Source of the DNA: JALZBL01 sp040004775
Lineage (GTDB): Bacteria > Actinomycetota > Actinomycetes > Mycobacteriales > Jatrophihabitantaceae
NCBI GenBank assembly: GCA_040004775.1
Contig: JBDUAD010000014.1
Location: forward strand, 1 to 37,168
Reading direction: 5' to 3'
Length of the DNA stretch: 37,168 bases
Under the pieces are notes generated by a model. The model was not told the DNA's origin. It did not search any database and saw only the letters and a program-made list of their open reading frames with translations. Made by a program: the position numbers and the translations under genes. Position 1 is the stretch's first letter, and each line of letters opens with the position of its first letter. Shown here one piece after another: positions 1-8,451 of this stretch.

Positions 1-908
1 CCATGCAGGCCGCGGCGGCCAACGGCAGCCTGATCATGATGCACGCCGAGAACGGTTCGGCCATCGACGTGCTCGTGCAGCAGGCCCTGGCTCGGGGTGA
101 GACCGATCCCGTCTACCACGGGTTGACCCGACCGTGGCAGACCGAGCAGGAGGCCACCCACCGGGCGATAATGCTGGCCCAACTGACCGGTGCCCCGCTC
201 TACGTGGTCCACGTGTCGGCCAAGCAGGCGCTGGCGCGCATCGCCCAGGCCCGTGACGAGGGTCAGAACGTCTTCGGCGAGACCTGCCCGCAGTACCTGT
301 ACCTGTCCCTGGAGGAGAACCTCGCGGCGCGCAGCGAACAGTGGGGCAGCTTCGAGGGCGCGAAGTGGGTCTGCTCGACGCCGCTACGGGCCCGCGCCGA
401 GGGCCACCAGGACGAGCTGTGGAAGTACATCCGCACCGGAGACGTGACGTCGGTGTCGACCGACCATTGCCCGTTCTGCATGAAGGACCAGAAGGACATG
501 GGGCAGGGAAACTTCGCCAAGATTCCCAACGGCATCGGATCGGTCGAGCACCGGATGGACCTGCTCTACCAAGGCGTGGTCGACGGCCGGATCAGCCTCT
601 CGCGCTGGGTCGAGGTGTGCTGCACCATGCCGGCGCGGATGTTCGGCATGTATCCGCAGAAGGGCGTCATCGCGCCGGGTTCCGACGCTGACCTCGTCGT
701 CTATGACCCGGGCGGGCACACCAGCATCGGGCTCGGCCGCACGCACCACATGAACCTGGACTACTCGGCCTGGGAGGGCTACGAGATCGACGGGCACGTC
801 GACACCGTGCTCTCCCGGGGCCGGGTGATCGTCGACGACGGGCGCTACCTCGGCTCCGCCGGGCACGGTCGGTTCGTGCGCCGCGGCCTCGCGCAGAACC
901 TCGTCTAA
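1..908 (+). CDS. Dihydropyrimidinase / D-hydantoinase, 5'-truncated by the window edge
   Basis: Cyclic-amidase of the amidohydrolase superfamily, which opens dihydropyrimidine or hydantoin rings in the cytoplasm. About 301 C-terminal residues are visible of a family that is usually 450-480 long, so roughly the first third lies before the window; the ATG at base 3 is internal. Visible metal-site residues match the family: His in MHAEN (visible residue 14), His in VVHVS (70) and Asp in STDHCPF (154). The two N-terminal His ligands and the carboxylated Lys lie upstream. CPQYLYL carries the substrate-site Tyr, and GVIAPGSDADLVVYDP is the typical amidohydrolase tail. It ends 7 bp before the next gene and is probably co-transcribed with it. 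Which substrate (pyrimidine or hydantoin) cannot be told from this fragment. Confidence 0.92.
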   Translation, partial: MQAAAANGSLIMMHAENGSAIDVLVQQALARGETDPVYHGLTRPWQTEQEATHRAIMLAQLTGAPLYVVHVSAKQALARIAQARDEGQNVFGETCPQYLYLSLEENLAARSEQWGSFEGAKWVCSTPLRARAEGHQDELWKYIRTGDVTSVSTDHCPFCMKDQKDMGQGNFAKIPNGIGSVEHRMDLLYQGVVDGRISLSRWVEVCCTMPARMFGMYPQKGVIAPGSDADLVVYDPGGHTSIGLGRTHHMNLDYSAWEGYEIDGHVDTVLSRGRVIVDDGRYLGSAGHGRFVRRGLAQNLV

Positions 909-915
909 GGCCGGC

Positions 916-1962
916 ATGGACTTCGGCGTCGTCCTGCAGTGCGACCCTCCGGCGGCCCGGGTGGTGGAGCTGGCCCGCCAGGCCGAGCTCTACGGCTTCA
1001 GCCACGTCTGGACGTTCGACTCCCACCTGCTGTGGGAGGAGCCGTTCGTCATCTACAGCCAGATCCTGGCCACCACCAGGAAGGTGACGGTCGGGCCGAT
1101 GGTCACCAATCCGGCCACGCGGGACTGGACGGTCACCGCCTCGCTGTTCGCCACGCTGAACGAGATGTTCGGCAACCGGACGATTTGCGGCATCGGCCGG
1201 GGCGACTCGGCCGTGCGAGTTATCAACGGCAAGCCGGTCACCCTCGCCGCACTGCGGGAGGCGATCGACGTCATCCGTCCGCTGACCAACGGCGGCGCGG
1301 CCGAGTACAAGGGCAGCACGCTGCGCTTTCCGTGGAGCACCGGTTCGCGCCTGCCGATCTGGGTCGCCGCCTACGGACCCAGGGCGCTGGCCCTGACCGG
1401 CGAAGTGGGCGACGGCTTCATCCTGCAACTGGCCGATCCCGACATCACCGCGTGGAGCATCGCCGCGGTGCGCAAGGCCGCCGCCGACGCCGGACGCGAC
1501 CCGGAGGCGGTGTCGATCTGCGTCGCCGCGCCGGCCTACGTCACCGACGGATCCGCGGCCGGGCTGGCCCACGGCCGCGACCAATGCCGGTGGTTCGGCG
1601 GAATGGTGGGCAACCACGTCGCCGACATCGTGGCCCGGTACGGGGCCCAGCCCTCCGACAACGAGAGAGCCGCGGTTCCGGCCGCGCTCACGGAGTACAT
1701 CGCCGGGCGGACCGGATACGACTACAACGCCCACGGCAAAGCCGGCAGCGCGCACACCGACTTCGTGCCGGACTCGATCATTGACCGGTTCTGTCTGATC
1801 GGGCCGGTCGAGGAGCAGGTACGCCGGCTGGAGGAGCTGCGCGGGCTCGGGGTCGACCAGTTCGCGGTGTACCTGCAGCACGACGCCAAAGACGCCACGC
1901 TGGCCGCGTACGGAGAGCTGGTGCGCCCAGCGGTGGTGTCGCGGAGCACGGCGAAGTCGTAG
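916..1962 (+). CDS. LLM-class (F420-/flavin-dependent) oxidoreductase
   Basis: 348-residue TIM-barrel oxidoreductase of the bacterial luciferase-like superfamily. The opening MDFGVVLQCDPP, the AELYGFSHVWTFDSH segment and GIGRGDSAVR resemble the F420-dependent subgroup near methylene-tetrahydromethanopterin reductase (my recollection places it in the TIGR03842-type family). Length fits the family. The ATG follows the hydantoinase stop by 7 bp, so the two genes form a unit. That suggests a redox step on a cyclic amide or pyrimidine catabolite, but the reaction is not known. Whether the cofactor is F420 or FMN cannot be decided from sequence alone. Confidence 0.85.
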   Translation: MDFGVVLQCDPPAARVVELARQAELYGFSHVWTFDSHLLWEEPFVIYSQILATTRKVTVGPMVTNPATRDWTVTASLFATLNEMFGNRTICGIGRGDSAVRVINGKPVTLAALREAIDVIRPLTNGGAAEYKGSTLRFPWSTGSRLPIWVAAYGPRALALTGEVGDGFILQLADPDITAWSIAAVRKAAADAGRDPEAVSICVAAPAYVTDGSAAGLAHGRDQCRWFGGMVGNHVADIVARYGAQPSDNERAAVPAALTEYIAGRTGYDYNAHGKAGSAHTDFVPDSIIDRFCLIGPVEEQVRRLEELRGLGVDQFAVYLQHDAKDATLAAYGELVRPAVVSRSTAKS

Positions 1963-2079
1963 CCGTTCGGGCGCGATCGAGCGAGCGGCTGGCGTGACGC
2001 AATTATCGGTCGCGGGACATCAGCGCAGCGGGACGAAACAGCCGAAGCGGCGCCGGCCGGCGTCCGTACTGTCGAGCAG

Positions 2080-4770
2080 ATGCGTCGGCCGCGGCTTTCC
2101 ACCATGCGCGCCCGGATCGTCGCCGGCGTCCTCGCACTGGCCGTCGTGGTGGCCGTCGTGGTCATTGCCGCTCTGGCCACCGCGGACGCGCCGGTCGCCA
2201 CTCGGGATCAGTTCCTGAACGCAACGAGCGAGCCGGGCGCGACGAGCGGCGCGGCGCCGAAGTCCGTGCAGCTGGACACGCGGCTCTACCTGCCGTCGCA
2301 CACGCCGGCCCCGGCCGTGCTGCTCGCTCATGGCTTCGGCGGCGACAAGACCGACCTCGACGCCTTCGCCCGCCGGCTGGCCCGGCAGGGGTACGTGGTG
2401 CTGGCCTACACCGCGCGCGGGTTCGGCCCCTCCGGTGGCCTGATCCATCTCGACGCCCCGGACTTCGAGGTGGCCGACGCCCGTCGCCTCGTCGACTACC
2501 TCGCCGGAATGCGTGAGGTCGAACGCGACGCGCCGGGCGATCCGCGCATCGCCGTGGCCGGCTCCTCCTACGGCGGTGCCCTCGCCCTCCTGCTGGGCGG
2601 CTACGACCGGCGCATCGACGCGGTCGCTGCCGACATCACGTGGAACAGCCTGCTGCACTCCCTGCTGCCCAACTCCGCCACAGCTCCAGCCGGCTCCATC
2701 GCCGGTGGGGTGTTCAAGCGACTGTGGGCCGGCAGCCTGTTCGGTGTCGGGGCGGCCGGCTCGCTGGACGGTAGCGGCGGCACCGGCGGCGGTAGCGACC
2801 CGGCCACCGGACCGGCGGGCGGCACCGGCAGCGGCCGTGCGGGGGCCGCGACCGACCAGTGCGGCCGGTTCGCCGCGGCCCTGTGCGACGCCTACCAGCG
2901 CCTGGCCCAAGGCCTACCCCCGTCCCTGGCCACCGCCGGCCTACTCGCCCAGTCCAGCCCGGCGTCGATCCTCGACCGGATCAAGGCGCCGACGCTGCTC
3001 AGTCAGGGCGAGCAGGACTCGCTGTTCCCACTGTCCGAGGCCGACGCCAACGCCCGTGGTATTGCGGCGACCGGTACGCCGGTTGCCGTGCGCTGGCGCT
3101 CCGGTGGCCACGACAGCGGCGGCGGCGGCGACGAGGCCTACGCCGCGGCCGTCTCGTGGTTCGGCTCGGTTCTGCGCCATCGCGCGCCCAAGGCCGACTT
3201 CACCATGAGCCTCAGCGGCGCGGGGTTGTCGGCCCAGAGCGGGCGGCGGGTGAGCGAAACCCTCTCGGCCCATCAGCCGTACCCGGGCACGTCCGGCGTC
3301 AGCGCCCCCCGCGTCAGCATTGCGGTGCGCGGATCTGAGCAGACGATCACCGCTCCGGCCGGCGGCACCCCGGCGGCGATCTCGAGCCTGCCCGGTCTGT
3401 CCGACGCCCTCGGGGTGGCCGCCGGCGGGCTCGGCGGCCTGACCACGATCCCGGGTCAGGTGGCCCGCTTCGACTCCGACCCTCTGCCGCGCCGCGTGTT
3501 GGTCACCGGGTCCAGCACCATCAGGGTCACCGTCACCTCGCGCCCCACCCGCGACGCCGTGCTGTTTGTCTCGCTGCACGACGTCGCTCCCGACGGCGGC
3601 GACACCCTGCCCGCGCAACTGGTCGCACCCGTGGCCCTGAATGCGCTCACTCCCGGTCAGCCCACCACCGTGGACGTCGCGCTGCCGGGCATCGTGACTC
3701 AGCTCGAGGCCGGTCACCGGCTGCGCGTGGTGGTGGCTACCACCGACCAGCTCTACAGCCTGCCGGCCGACCCGCGGGCGTACTCGATCTCGGTGGCCTC
3801 CGGCAGCGCCACGGTCTCGGTGCCGAGCGTGGCCACCTCCACGGTGCGCAACGGCGCGCCACAGCGCTGGCTCTACGCCGGGCTGGCCGCGGTGGTGGTG
3901 GCGCTGGCCGTCGGCGCGGTCCTGGTCCGCCGGGCCGAGCGTCGGGAGCCGGTCACCGACGATCCAGACGTCGCGCCGGTGGTCGTCCGGGACCTGGTCA
4001 AGGAGTACTCCGACGGCTTCCGTGCGGTGGACGGGGTGAGCTTCACCGTCGAACGCGGGCAGATCGTCGGCCTGCTCGGGCCCAACGGCGCGGGCAAGAC
4101 GACCACGCTGCGGGTGCTGCTCGGCCTGATCCTTCCGACCGAAGGCGCCGTGGAGATCTTCGGGGCACCGGCCGTCCCGGGTGCGCGCGTGCTGTCGCGG
4201 GTGGGCGCGTTCGTGGAGGGACCCGGCCTGCTCCCGCACCTCAGCGGCCGGGACAACCTGCGCCTGTTCTGGGCGGCGAGCGGCCGGCCGTTGCCCGACG
4301 CCCAGCTCGAGACCGCCCTGGAGATCGCCGGCCTCGGGTCCTCCATCGACCGTCGGGTGAAGACCTACAGCCAGGGAATGCGTCAACGCCTGGCCATCGC
4401 GCAGGCCATGCTCGGCCTGCCGGAGCTACTCATCCTCGACGAGCCCACCAACGGCCTGGACCCGCCCCAGATCGCGGAGATGCGCGAGGTGCTGCGCAGC
4501 TACGCCGCCACCGGACGCACGGTCGTGGTGTCCTCCCACCAGCTGGCTGAGGTCCAGCAGACCTGCACCCACGTCGTGGTCATGCACCGCGGTCGTCTCG
4601 TGCGTACCGGGTCGGTGGAGGAGGTGGCCGGCGCGGACGGCGTCACGCTGTCGGTCGCCGATCCGCAACGCGCGGTCGCCCTCCTAGCGGCGGCCGGGAT
4701 GGAGGTCGAGACCGTTGCGTCCCGACGCGCGCTCGAGGACGTGTTCCTGGAACTGGTGGAGGAACGATGA
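2080..4770 (+). CDS. Alpha/beta hydrolase (S15/CocE-like) fused to an ABC transporter ATPase
   Basis: 896 residues with four parts. Residues about 11-33 form an N-terminal transmembrane anchor. Residues about 65-340 form an alpha/beta hydrolase with HGFGGDK (84-90), nucleophile motif GSSYGG (Ser163), an acid near EQDSLFP and a His in GGHDSGG, as in X-Pro dipeptidyl peptidase/CocE enzymes. A beta-rich S15-type C-terminal domain follows, then a second TM helix at about 596-615. From about 635 there is a complete ABC ATPase: Walker A GPNGAGKT (about 667), signature YSQGMRQR (about 763), Walker B LLILDEP (about 783). The topology is coherent: hydrolase outside, ATPase inside. It overlaps the permease gene by ATGA. 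A second ATG at 2104 is an alternative start. Substrate unknown. Confidence 0.88.
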   Translation: MRRPRLSTMRARIVAGVLALAVVVAVVVIAALATADAPVATRDQFLNATSEPGATSGAAPKSVQLDTRLYLPSHTPAPAVLLAHGFGGDKTDLDAFARRLARQGYVVLAYTARGFGPSGGLIHLDAPDFEVADARRLVDYLAGMREVERDAPGDPRIAVAGSSYGGALALLLGGYDRRIDAVAADITWNSLLHSLLPNSATAPAGSIAGGVFKRLWAGSLFGVGAAGSLDGSGGTGGGSDPATGPAGGTGSGRAGAATDQCGRFAAALCDAYQRLAQGLPPSLATAGLLAQSSPASILDRIKAPTLLSQGEQDSLFPLSEADANARGIAATGTPVAVRWRSGGHDSGGGGDEAYAAAVSWFGSVLRHRAPKADFTMSLSGAGLSAQSGRRVSETLSAHQPYPGTSGVSAPRVSIAVRGSEQTITAPAGGTPAAISSLPGLSDALGVAAGGLGGLTTIPGQVARFDSDPLPRRVLVTGSSTIRVTVTSRPTRDAVLFVSLHDVAPDGGDTLPAQLVAPVALNALTPGQPTTVDVALPGIVTQLEAGHRLRVVVATTDQLYSLPADPRAYSISVASGSATVSVPSVATSTVRNGAPQRWLYAGLAAVVVALAVGAVLVRRAERREPVTDDPDVAPVVVRDLVKEYSDGFRAVDGVSFTVERGQIVGLLGPNGAGKTTTLRVLLGLILPTEGAVEIFGAPAVPGARVLSRVGAFVEGPGLLPHLSGRDNLRLFWAASGRPLPDAQLETALEIAGLGSSIDRRVKTYSQGMRQRLAIAQAMLGLPELLILDEPTNGLDPPQIAEMREVLRSYAATGRTVVVSSHQLAEVQQTCTHVVVMHRGRLVRTGSVEEVAGADGVTLSVADPQRAVALLAAAGMEVETVASRRALEDVFLELVEER

Positions 4771-5717
4771 ACGAACCCTCGTCGGCCTACCGCTCGGCCG
4801 CACCGACCCGCCGCGGTGTGCACGACCGGTTGGCCGCAGCGACGTTGTCGGCCGAACCGGGACGGCCAGGAGCCGCCGCCTCCGGCTACACCGCCGGCCG
4901 GACCTTGTCCCTGCGGGTCGAGATCGCCCGTCAGTTGCGACGGCGGCGCACCCAGGTGATCGCCCTGATCCTCCTGCTGTTGCCGGTGGTCATCGCGTTG
5001 GCCTTCGAGGTCGGCGGCACGGGCAACTCGAGCCAGGCCCAGAACGGCGCTGCGCTGACCAGTCTGGCCACCACCGGGGCCGGCAACTTCGCCCTGTTCA
5101 CCGAGTTCGTGGCCGTCGGGTTCCTCCTGGTGGTCATGGTCGCGCTGTTCTGCGGCGACACCGTGGCCAGCGAGGCCAGCTGGTCGTCCCTGCGGTATCT
5201 GCTTGCGCTGCCGGTGCCACGGTCGCGGCTGCTGCGCCAGAAATTTACCGTCGCCCTGATCTTCAGCATCGGCGCCAACGTCCTACTGCCGCTGTGGGGC
5301 TACGTCGTCGGCGGGCTGTTCTTCGGCTGGGACCCGGCCCGGTCGCCCATCTCCGGCGAGTTCTCCACCGGAGTGACGCTGCAGCGCCTGGCCATCGTCG
5401 TCGGCTACGCCACCGGACAGGCCCTGCTGGTCGCCGCGCTGGCGTTCTGGCTCAGCGTGGTCACCGACGCGCCGCTCGGGGCGGTGGGCGGGGCCACCTT
5501 CCTTGTCGTGATCAGCAACATCCTCGACGCGATCACCGCGCTGGGGAACTATCGCACGCTCCTGCCCACGCACTTCCAGTACTCCTGGCTCGACGCGTTG
5601 GGTCCGGCGGTGGTGTGGGACGACATGCTGCGCGGCACCGGGGTCGCGCTGGTGTATTCGAGCCTGTTCCTGTTGCTGGCCTGGCGGCACTTCCTGACCA
5701 AGGACATCACCAGCTGA
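4767..5717 (+). CDS. ABC-2 type transporter permease
   Basis: 316-residue integral membrane protein. A cytoplasmic N-terminal region of about 65 residues is followed by about six hydrophobic helices (for example VIALILLLLPVVIALAFEV, FALFTEFVAVGFLLVVMVAL, and a final SSLFLLLAWRHF). The loop SEASWSSLRYLLALPVPRSR is the conserved ABC-2 permease region behind the first helices. The start ATG overlaps the TGA of the upstream hydrolase-ATPase gene by 4 bp, so the two are translationally coupled and presumably form the complete transporter, with the ATPase domain of the fusion energising this permease. The transported substrate is unknown; export is more usual than import for this permease type. Confidence 0.88.
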   Translation: MNEPSSAYRSAAPTRRGVHDRLAAATLSAEPGRPGAAASGYTAGRTLSLRVEIARQLRRRRTQVIALILLLLPVVIALAFEVGGTGNSSQAQNGAALTSLATTGAGNFALFTEFVAVGFLLVVMVALFCGDTVASEASWSSLRYLLALPVPRSRLLRQKFTVALIFSIGANVLLPLWGYVVGGLFFGWDPARSPISGEFSTGVTLQRLAIVVGYATGQALLVAALAFWLSVVTDAPLGAVGGATFLVVISNILDAITALGNYRTLLPTHFQYSWLDALGPAVVWDDMLRGTGVALVYSSLFLLLAWRHFLTKDITS

Positions 5718-5796
5718 GCTCTCGTCATGGCCCAGGTGACGCCGGGACAGGGTGAACCGAGCCGGGCGGCAACCGCCGGCTGTTAACGTCGGCGCC

Positions 5797-5850
5797 ATGA
5801 ACCCGCCGCCGACGGATTCGGCCGCCGGCCCGATCGCCCACGGCGGCTGA
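5797..5850 (+). other. 17-codon leader-like ORF in frame with the glycosyltransferase
   Basis: ATG at 5797 opens a 17-codon frame ending in TGA at 5848-5850, directly before the GTG at 5851 and in the same frame. It may be a short leader peptide coupled to the downstream gene, or the original N-terminus cut off by a nonsense codon. Composition (Pro, Ala, Gly) gives no function. Confidence 0.25.
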
Positions 5851-7098
5851 GTGGTCGAGACCGGCCTCGAGGCGGGGCCCGAGGACCAGGCAGGCGCCGA
5901 GCCGGCGACCCGAGCCCGGCGCCAGGTGCTCGCCGCCGCCGCCGCCGCCCTGGTGGCCAAGCTGTTCCTTGCGGCCACCACCTACGGCACCCGCGACGTC
6001 AACCACTGGCGGGACTTCGTCGCCGGCGTGCGTCGGGCCGGTCCGGTCGGCGTCTACCGGCTCGACTTTCCCGCGTCGTACTACAACCACCCGCCGCTCA
6101 TGGGTCACGTGCTCGAGGTGGTCGCGGTGCTCGAGCGCCACGGCGTCAGCGTGGGCTTCTCGATCCGCGCCCTGGCCAGCCTCAGCGACGTGGTCAGCGC
6201 GCTCGTGGTGTTCGAGCTCGTCCGAACCCGATGCGGGGTCACCGCCGCCCGCTGGGCCGGCATCGGCGTGGCCCTCAGCCCGGTGTTGTTCGTCATCTCC
6301 GGATACCACGCCAACACCGACCCGGTGTTCTGCGCCTTCGTCCTGCTCGCCGCCCTGCTACTGGCCGACCGCGGGCGGCCGGGGGAGGCCGGTGCCGCGC
6401 TCGGCCTGGCCCTCGGGGTCAAGGTCGTGGCCGTGGTGGCGGTGCCGGCGTTGTGCGTGCTCGCGCTGCGGCAGGGTCGAACGTCGGCGGTGCGGTTCCT
6501 GGCCGGCTTCGCCGCCGTGCTGGCGGTGACGTGGGGACCGGCGGTCCTGCGCGACTGGACGGCGGTGCGCGTCCACGTGCTGGAGTACGCCGGCAGCAAC
6601 GACCGGCCGCAGTGGGGGGTCATGCAGGTGGGGCACTGGCTGGATGATCCCGGATGGGTGGCCGCGTTCAGCGGCCACGGCCGGTTCGCCGTCGTCATGC
6701 TGTGTGCCGGCGGCGCGGCGGCGCTGGTCTGGTTCCGACCGGGCCGAGCCGCCGAGGCGGTGGCCCTGGCCCTGGCCACGTTCCTCTTCCTGTCGCCGGC
6801 CTTCGGGTCCCAGTACCTGGTGTGGGCGGTGGCCGGCGCCTATCTGCTCGACCGGCTGTGGGCCACGGTGTTCGGGCTGGCCGCAGGCGCGGTGCTGCTC
6901 GAGACCTACACGCGATGGAACGGCAGCCTGCGGTGGGACTACGCCGACCAGTGGGGCTTCGACCACCGCGAGGTGGTGGCCCTGTTCGTGTGCTGGCTGA
7001 TACTCGGCGTCGTGCTGCTGCGGGGCGTGTGGTCGACCGGGTCAGCCCCTTCGCGCGGGCCCGTCCCTCATGCTCAGGGACGGCCGAGGCTGCGGTAG
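5851..7098 (+). CDS. GT-C type polyprenyl-phosphate-sugar glycosyltransferase (integral membrane)
   Basis: 415 residues with about 9-11 hydrophobic helices. An acidic residue in the first loop after helix 1 (TYGTRDVNHW) and the luminal motif SYYNHPPL are typical of GT-C glycosyltransferases that use lipid-linked sugars (PMT/ALG/GT87-like folds). Further on, SGYHANTDP and FLFLSPAFGSQYLVW match the conserved second half of mannosyl-/glucosyltransferases of the ALG6/8-like and GT87 groups. It would act at the plasma membrane on the outer face. The GTG start was chosen because an in-frame TGA sits immediately upstream. It converges on UDP-glucose dehydrogenase, overlapping by 25 bp. Donor and acceptor are unknown. 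Confidence 0.75.
   Translation: MVETGLEAGPEDQAGAEPATRARRQVLAAAAAALVAKLFLAATTYGTRDVNHWRDFVAGVRRAGPVGVYRLDFPASYYNHPPLMGHVLEVVAVLERHGVSVGFSIRALASLSDVVSALVVFELVRTRCGVTAARWAGIGVALSPVLFVISGYHANTDPVFCAFVLLAALLLADRGRPGEAGAALGLALGVKVVAVVAVPALCVLALRQGRTSAVRFLAGFAAVLAVTWGPAVLRDWTAVRVHVLEYAGSNDRPQWGVMQVGHWLDDPGWVAAFSGHGRFAVVMLCAGGAAALVWFRPGRAAEAVALALATFLFLSPAFGSQYLVWAVAGAYLLDRLWATVFGLAAGAVLLETYTRWNGSLRWDYADQWGFDHREVVALFVCWLILGVVLLRGVWSTGSAPSRGPVPHAQGRPRLR
7061..7083. terminator. Hairpin between convergent genes, possible bidirectional terminator
   Basis: Perfect 8-bp arms CCGTCCCT (7061-7068) and AGGGACGG (7076-7083) around a 7-nt loop, lying where the glycosyltransferase (ends 7098) and UDP-glucose dehydrogenase (ends 7074) overlap tail to tail. 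There is no U-tract, which is common for actinobacterial terminators. The position supports a shared terminator; function is inferred. Confidence 0.45.
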
Positions 7099-8396
7099 TG
7101 CCAGCCCGCGGCGCGCCAGCGCTCGGGATCGAGCACGTTGCGCCCGTCGACGATGGCCGGCGTCGCCACCAGGACCGCGACCGCCTCGGGATCCAGCGTG
7201 CGGAACTCGCTCCACTCGGTGAGCAGCAGCACCACGTCGGCGTCGGTGACCGCCGCCGTCGTGGATTCGACATAGGCCAGCTCGGGGTGACGTCGGCGGG
7301 CGTTGTCCATGGCCTGCGGGTCGTACACGCGCACCGTGGCGCCGTCGCGCTGCACCGCGGCGGCGACGTCCAGGGCGGGGGAGTCGCGGATGTCATCGGA
7401 GTTCGGCTTGAACGCCGCACCGAGCACCGCGACCCGGGCGCCGGCCAGGGAGCCGCCGACGACCTCCCGGGCCAGGTCCACCGTCCGAGCCCGGCGGCGC
7501 TGGTTGATGTCGTCGATGTCCCGGAGGAAGGCGACCGCCTGGTCGACGCCGAGCTCCTCGGTGCGGGCGATGAATGCGCGGATGTCCTTCGGCAGGCAGC
7601 CGCCACCGAAGCCCAGGCCGGCGTTGAGGAACTTGCGCCCGATGCGGTCGTCGTAGCCGATCGCGTCGGCCAGCTGGGTGACGTCGGCGCCCACCACCTC
7701 GCACACCTCGGCCATGGCGTTGATGAAGGAGATCTTCGTGGCCAGGAACGAGTTGGCCGCCACCTTGACCAGCTCAGCGGTGGCGAAATCGGTCACCAGG
7801 ACCGGCGTACCGGACTCGATGACCGGCGCGAACGCGTCCCGCAGCCGCTCCTCGGCCCACGGCGAGCGCACCCCGAACACCAACCGGTCGGGTCGCAGGG
7901 TGTCCTGGACGGCGAAGCCCTCGCGCAGGAACTCCGGATTCCAGGCCAGCTCGACCTGCGGGTGGCCCGCCCGCTCGACGAGCAGCTCATGCATCCGCTG
8001 CGCCGTGCCGGCCGGGACCGTCGACTTGCCCACCACCAGCACCGGGCGGGTGAGCAACGGCGCCAGCGTGGCGAACGCGCTTTCGACGTAGGTCAGGTCG
8101 GCGGCGAGGGAGTCGGCCCGCTGCGGAGTGCCCACGCACACGAAGTGGACGTCGGCGAACTCGGCCACCTCCTCGAGCGAAGTGGTGAACCGGAGCCGGT
8201 CCGAGCCGGCGTGCTTCATCAGCATCTCGGGCAGCTCGGGCTCGAAGAAGGGCAGCCGGCCAGCGGTGAGCGCCTCGATTTTGTCCGCGTCGACGTCGTA
8301 ACCGATGACCTCGTAGCCCAGCTCGGCCATGCAGGCGGCGTGCGTCGCGCCGAGGTAGCCCGTGCCGATGACGGACAGGCGGGGTCGGTCGCTCAC
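7074..8396 (-). CDS. UDP-glucose 6-dehydrogenase
   Basis: 440-residue NAD-dependent enzyme that oxidises UDP-glucose to UDP-glucuronate for cell-envelope or exopolysaccharide synthesis. Rossmann motif GTGYLG lies at residues 11-16; FVCVGTPQ and GKSTVPAGT are typical; the NPEFLREG segment binds substrate; Lys211 lies in AELVKVAANSFLATK; the catalytic thiol is Cys267 in GFGGGCLPKD. The C-terminal Rossmann domain has GAAFKPNSDDIRDSP. The GTG start at 8396 gives the natural MSDRPRLSVIGTGYLG N-terminus. It is transcribed away from the acyl-CoA dehydrogenase and converges on the glycosyltransferase. Other UDP-sugar or GDP-mannose 6-dehydrogenases share the fold, but the motif set and length fit the UDP-glucose enzyme best. 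Confidence 0.93.
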   Translation of the reverse strand: MSDRPRLSVIGTGYLGATHAACMAELGYEVIGYDVDADKIEALTAGRLPFFEPELPEMLMKHAGSDRLRFTTSLEEVAEFADVHFVCVGTPQRADSLAADLTYVESAFATLAPLLTRPVLVVGKSTVPAGTAQRMHELLVERAGHPQVELAWNPEFLREGFAVQDTLRPDRLVFGVRSPWAEERLRDAFAPVIESGTPVLVTDFATAELVKVAANSFLATKISFINAMAEVCEVVGADVTQLADAIGYDDRIGRKFLNAGLGFGGGCLPKDIRAFIARTEELGVDQAVAFLRDIDDINQRRRARTVDLAREVVGGSLAGARVAVLGAAFKPNSDDIRDSPALDVAAAVQRDGATVRVYDPQAMDNARRRHPELAYVESTTAAVTDADVVLLLTEWSEFRTLDPEAVAVLVATPAIVDGRNVLDPERWRAAGWHYRSLGRP

Positions 8397-8451
8397 GGCG
8401 GGTTCCTCACACGGTCGGGCGGCGGTCGGCGGCCGAGCCTAACCTGGGGCC

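Noticed and set aside
667..1881. 404-residue antisense open frame opposite the hydantoinase and LLM genes
   Set aside because: Arg/Gly/Pro-rich shadow typical of high-GC DNA; the + strand gene has clear family motifs.
2941..4386. 481-residue antisense open frame opposite the hydrolase-ABC fusion
   Set aside because: Low-complexity composition and no motifs; fully explained by the sense gene.
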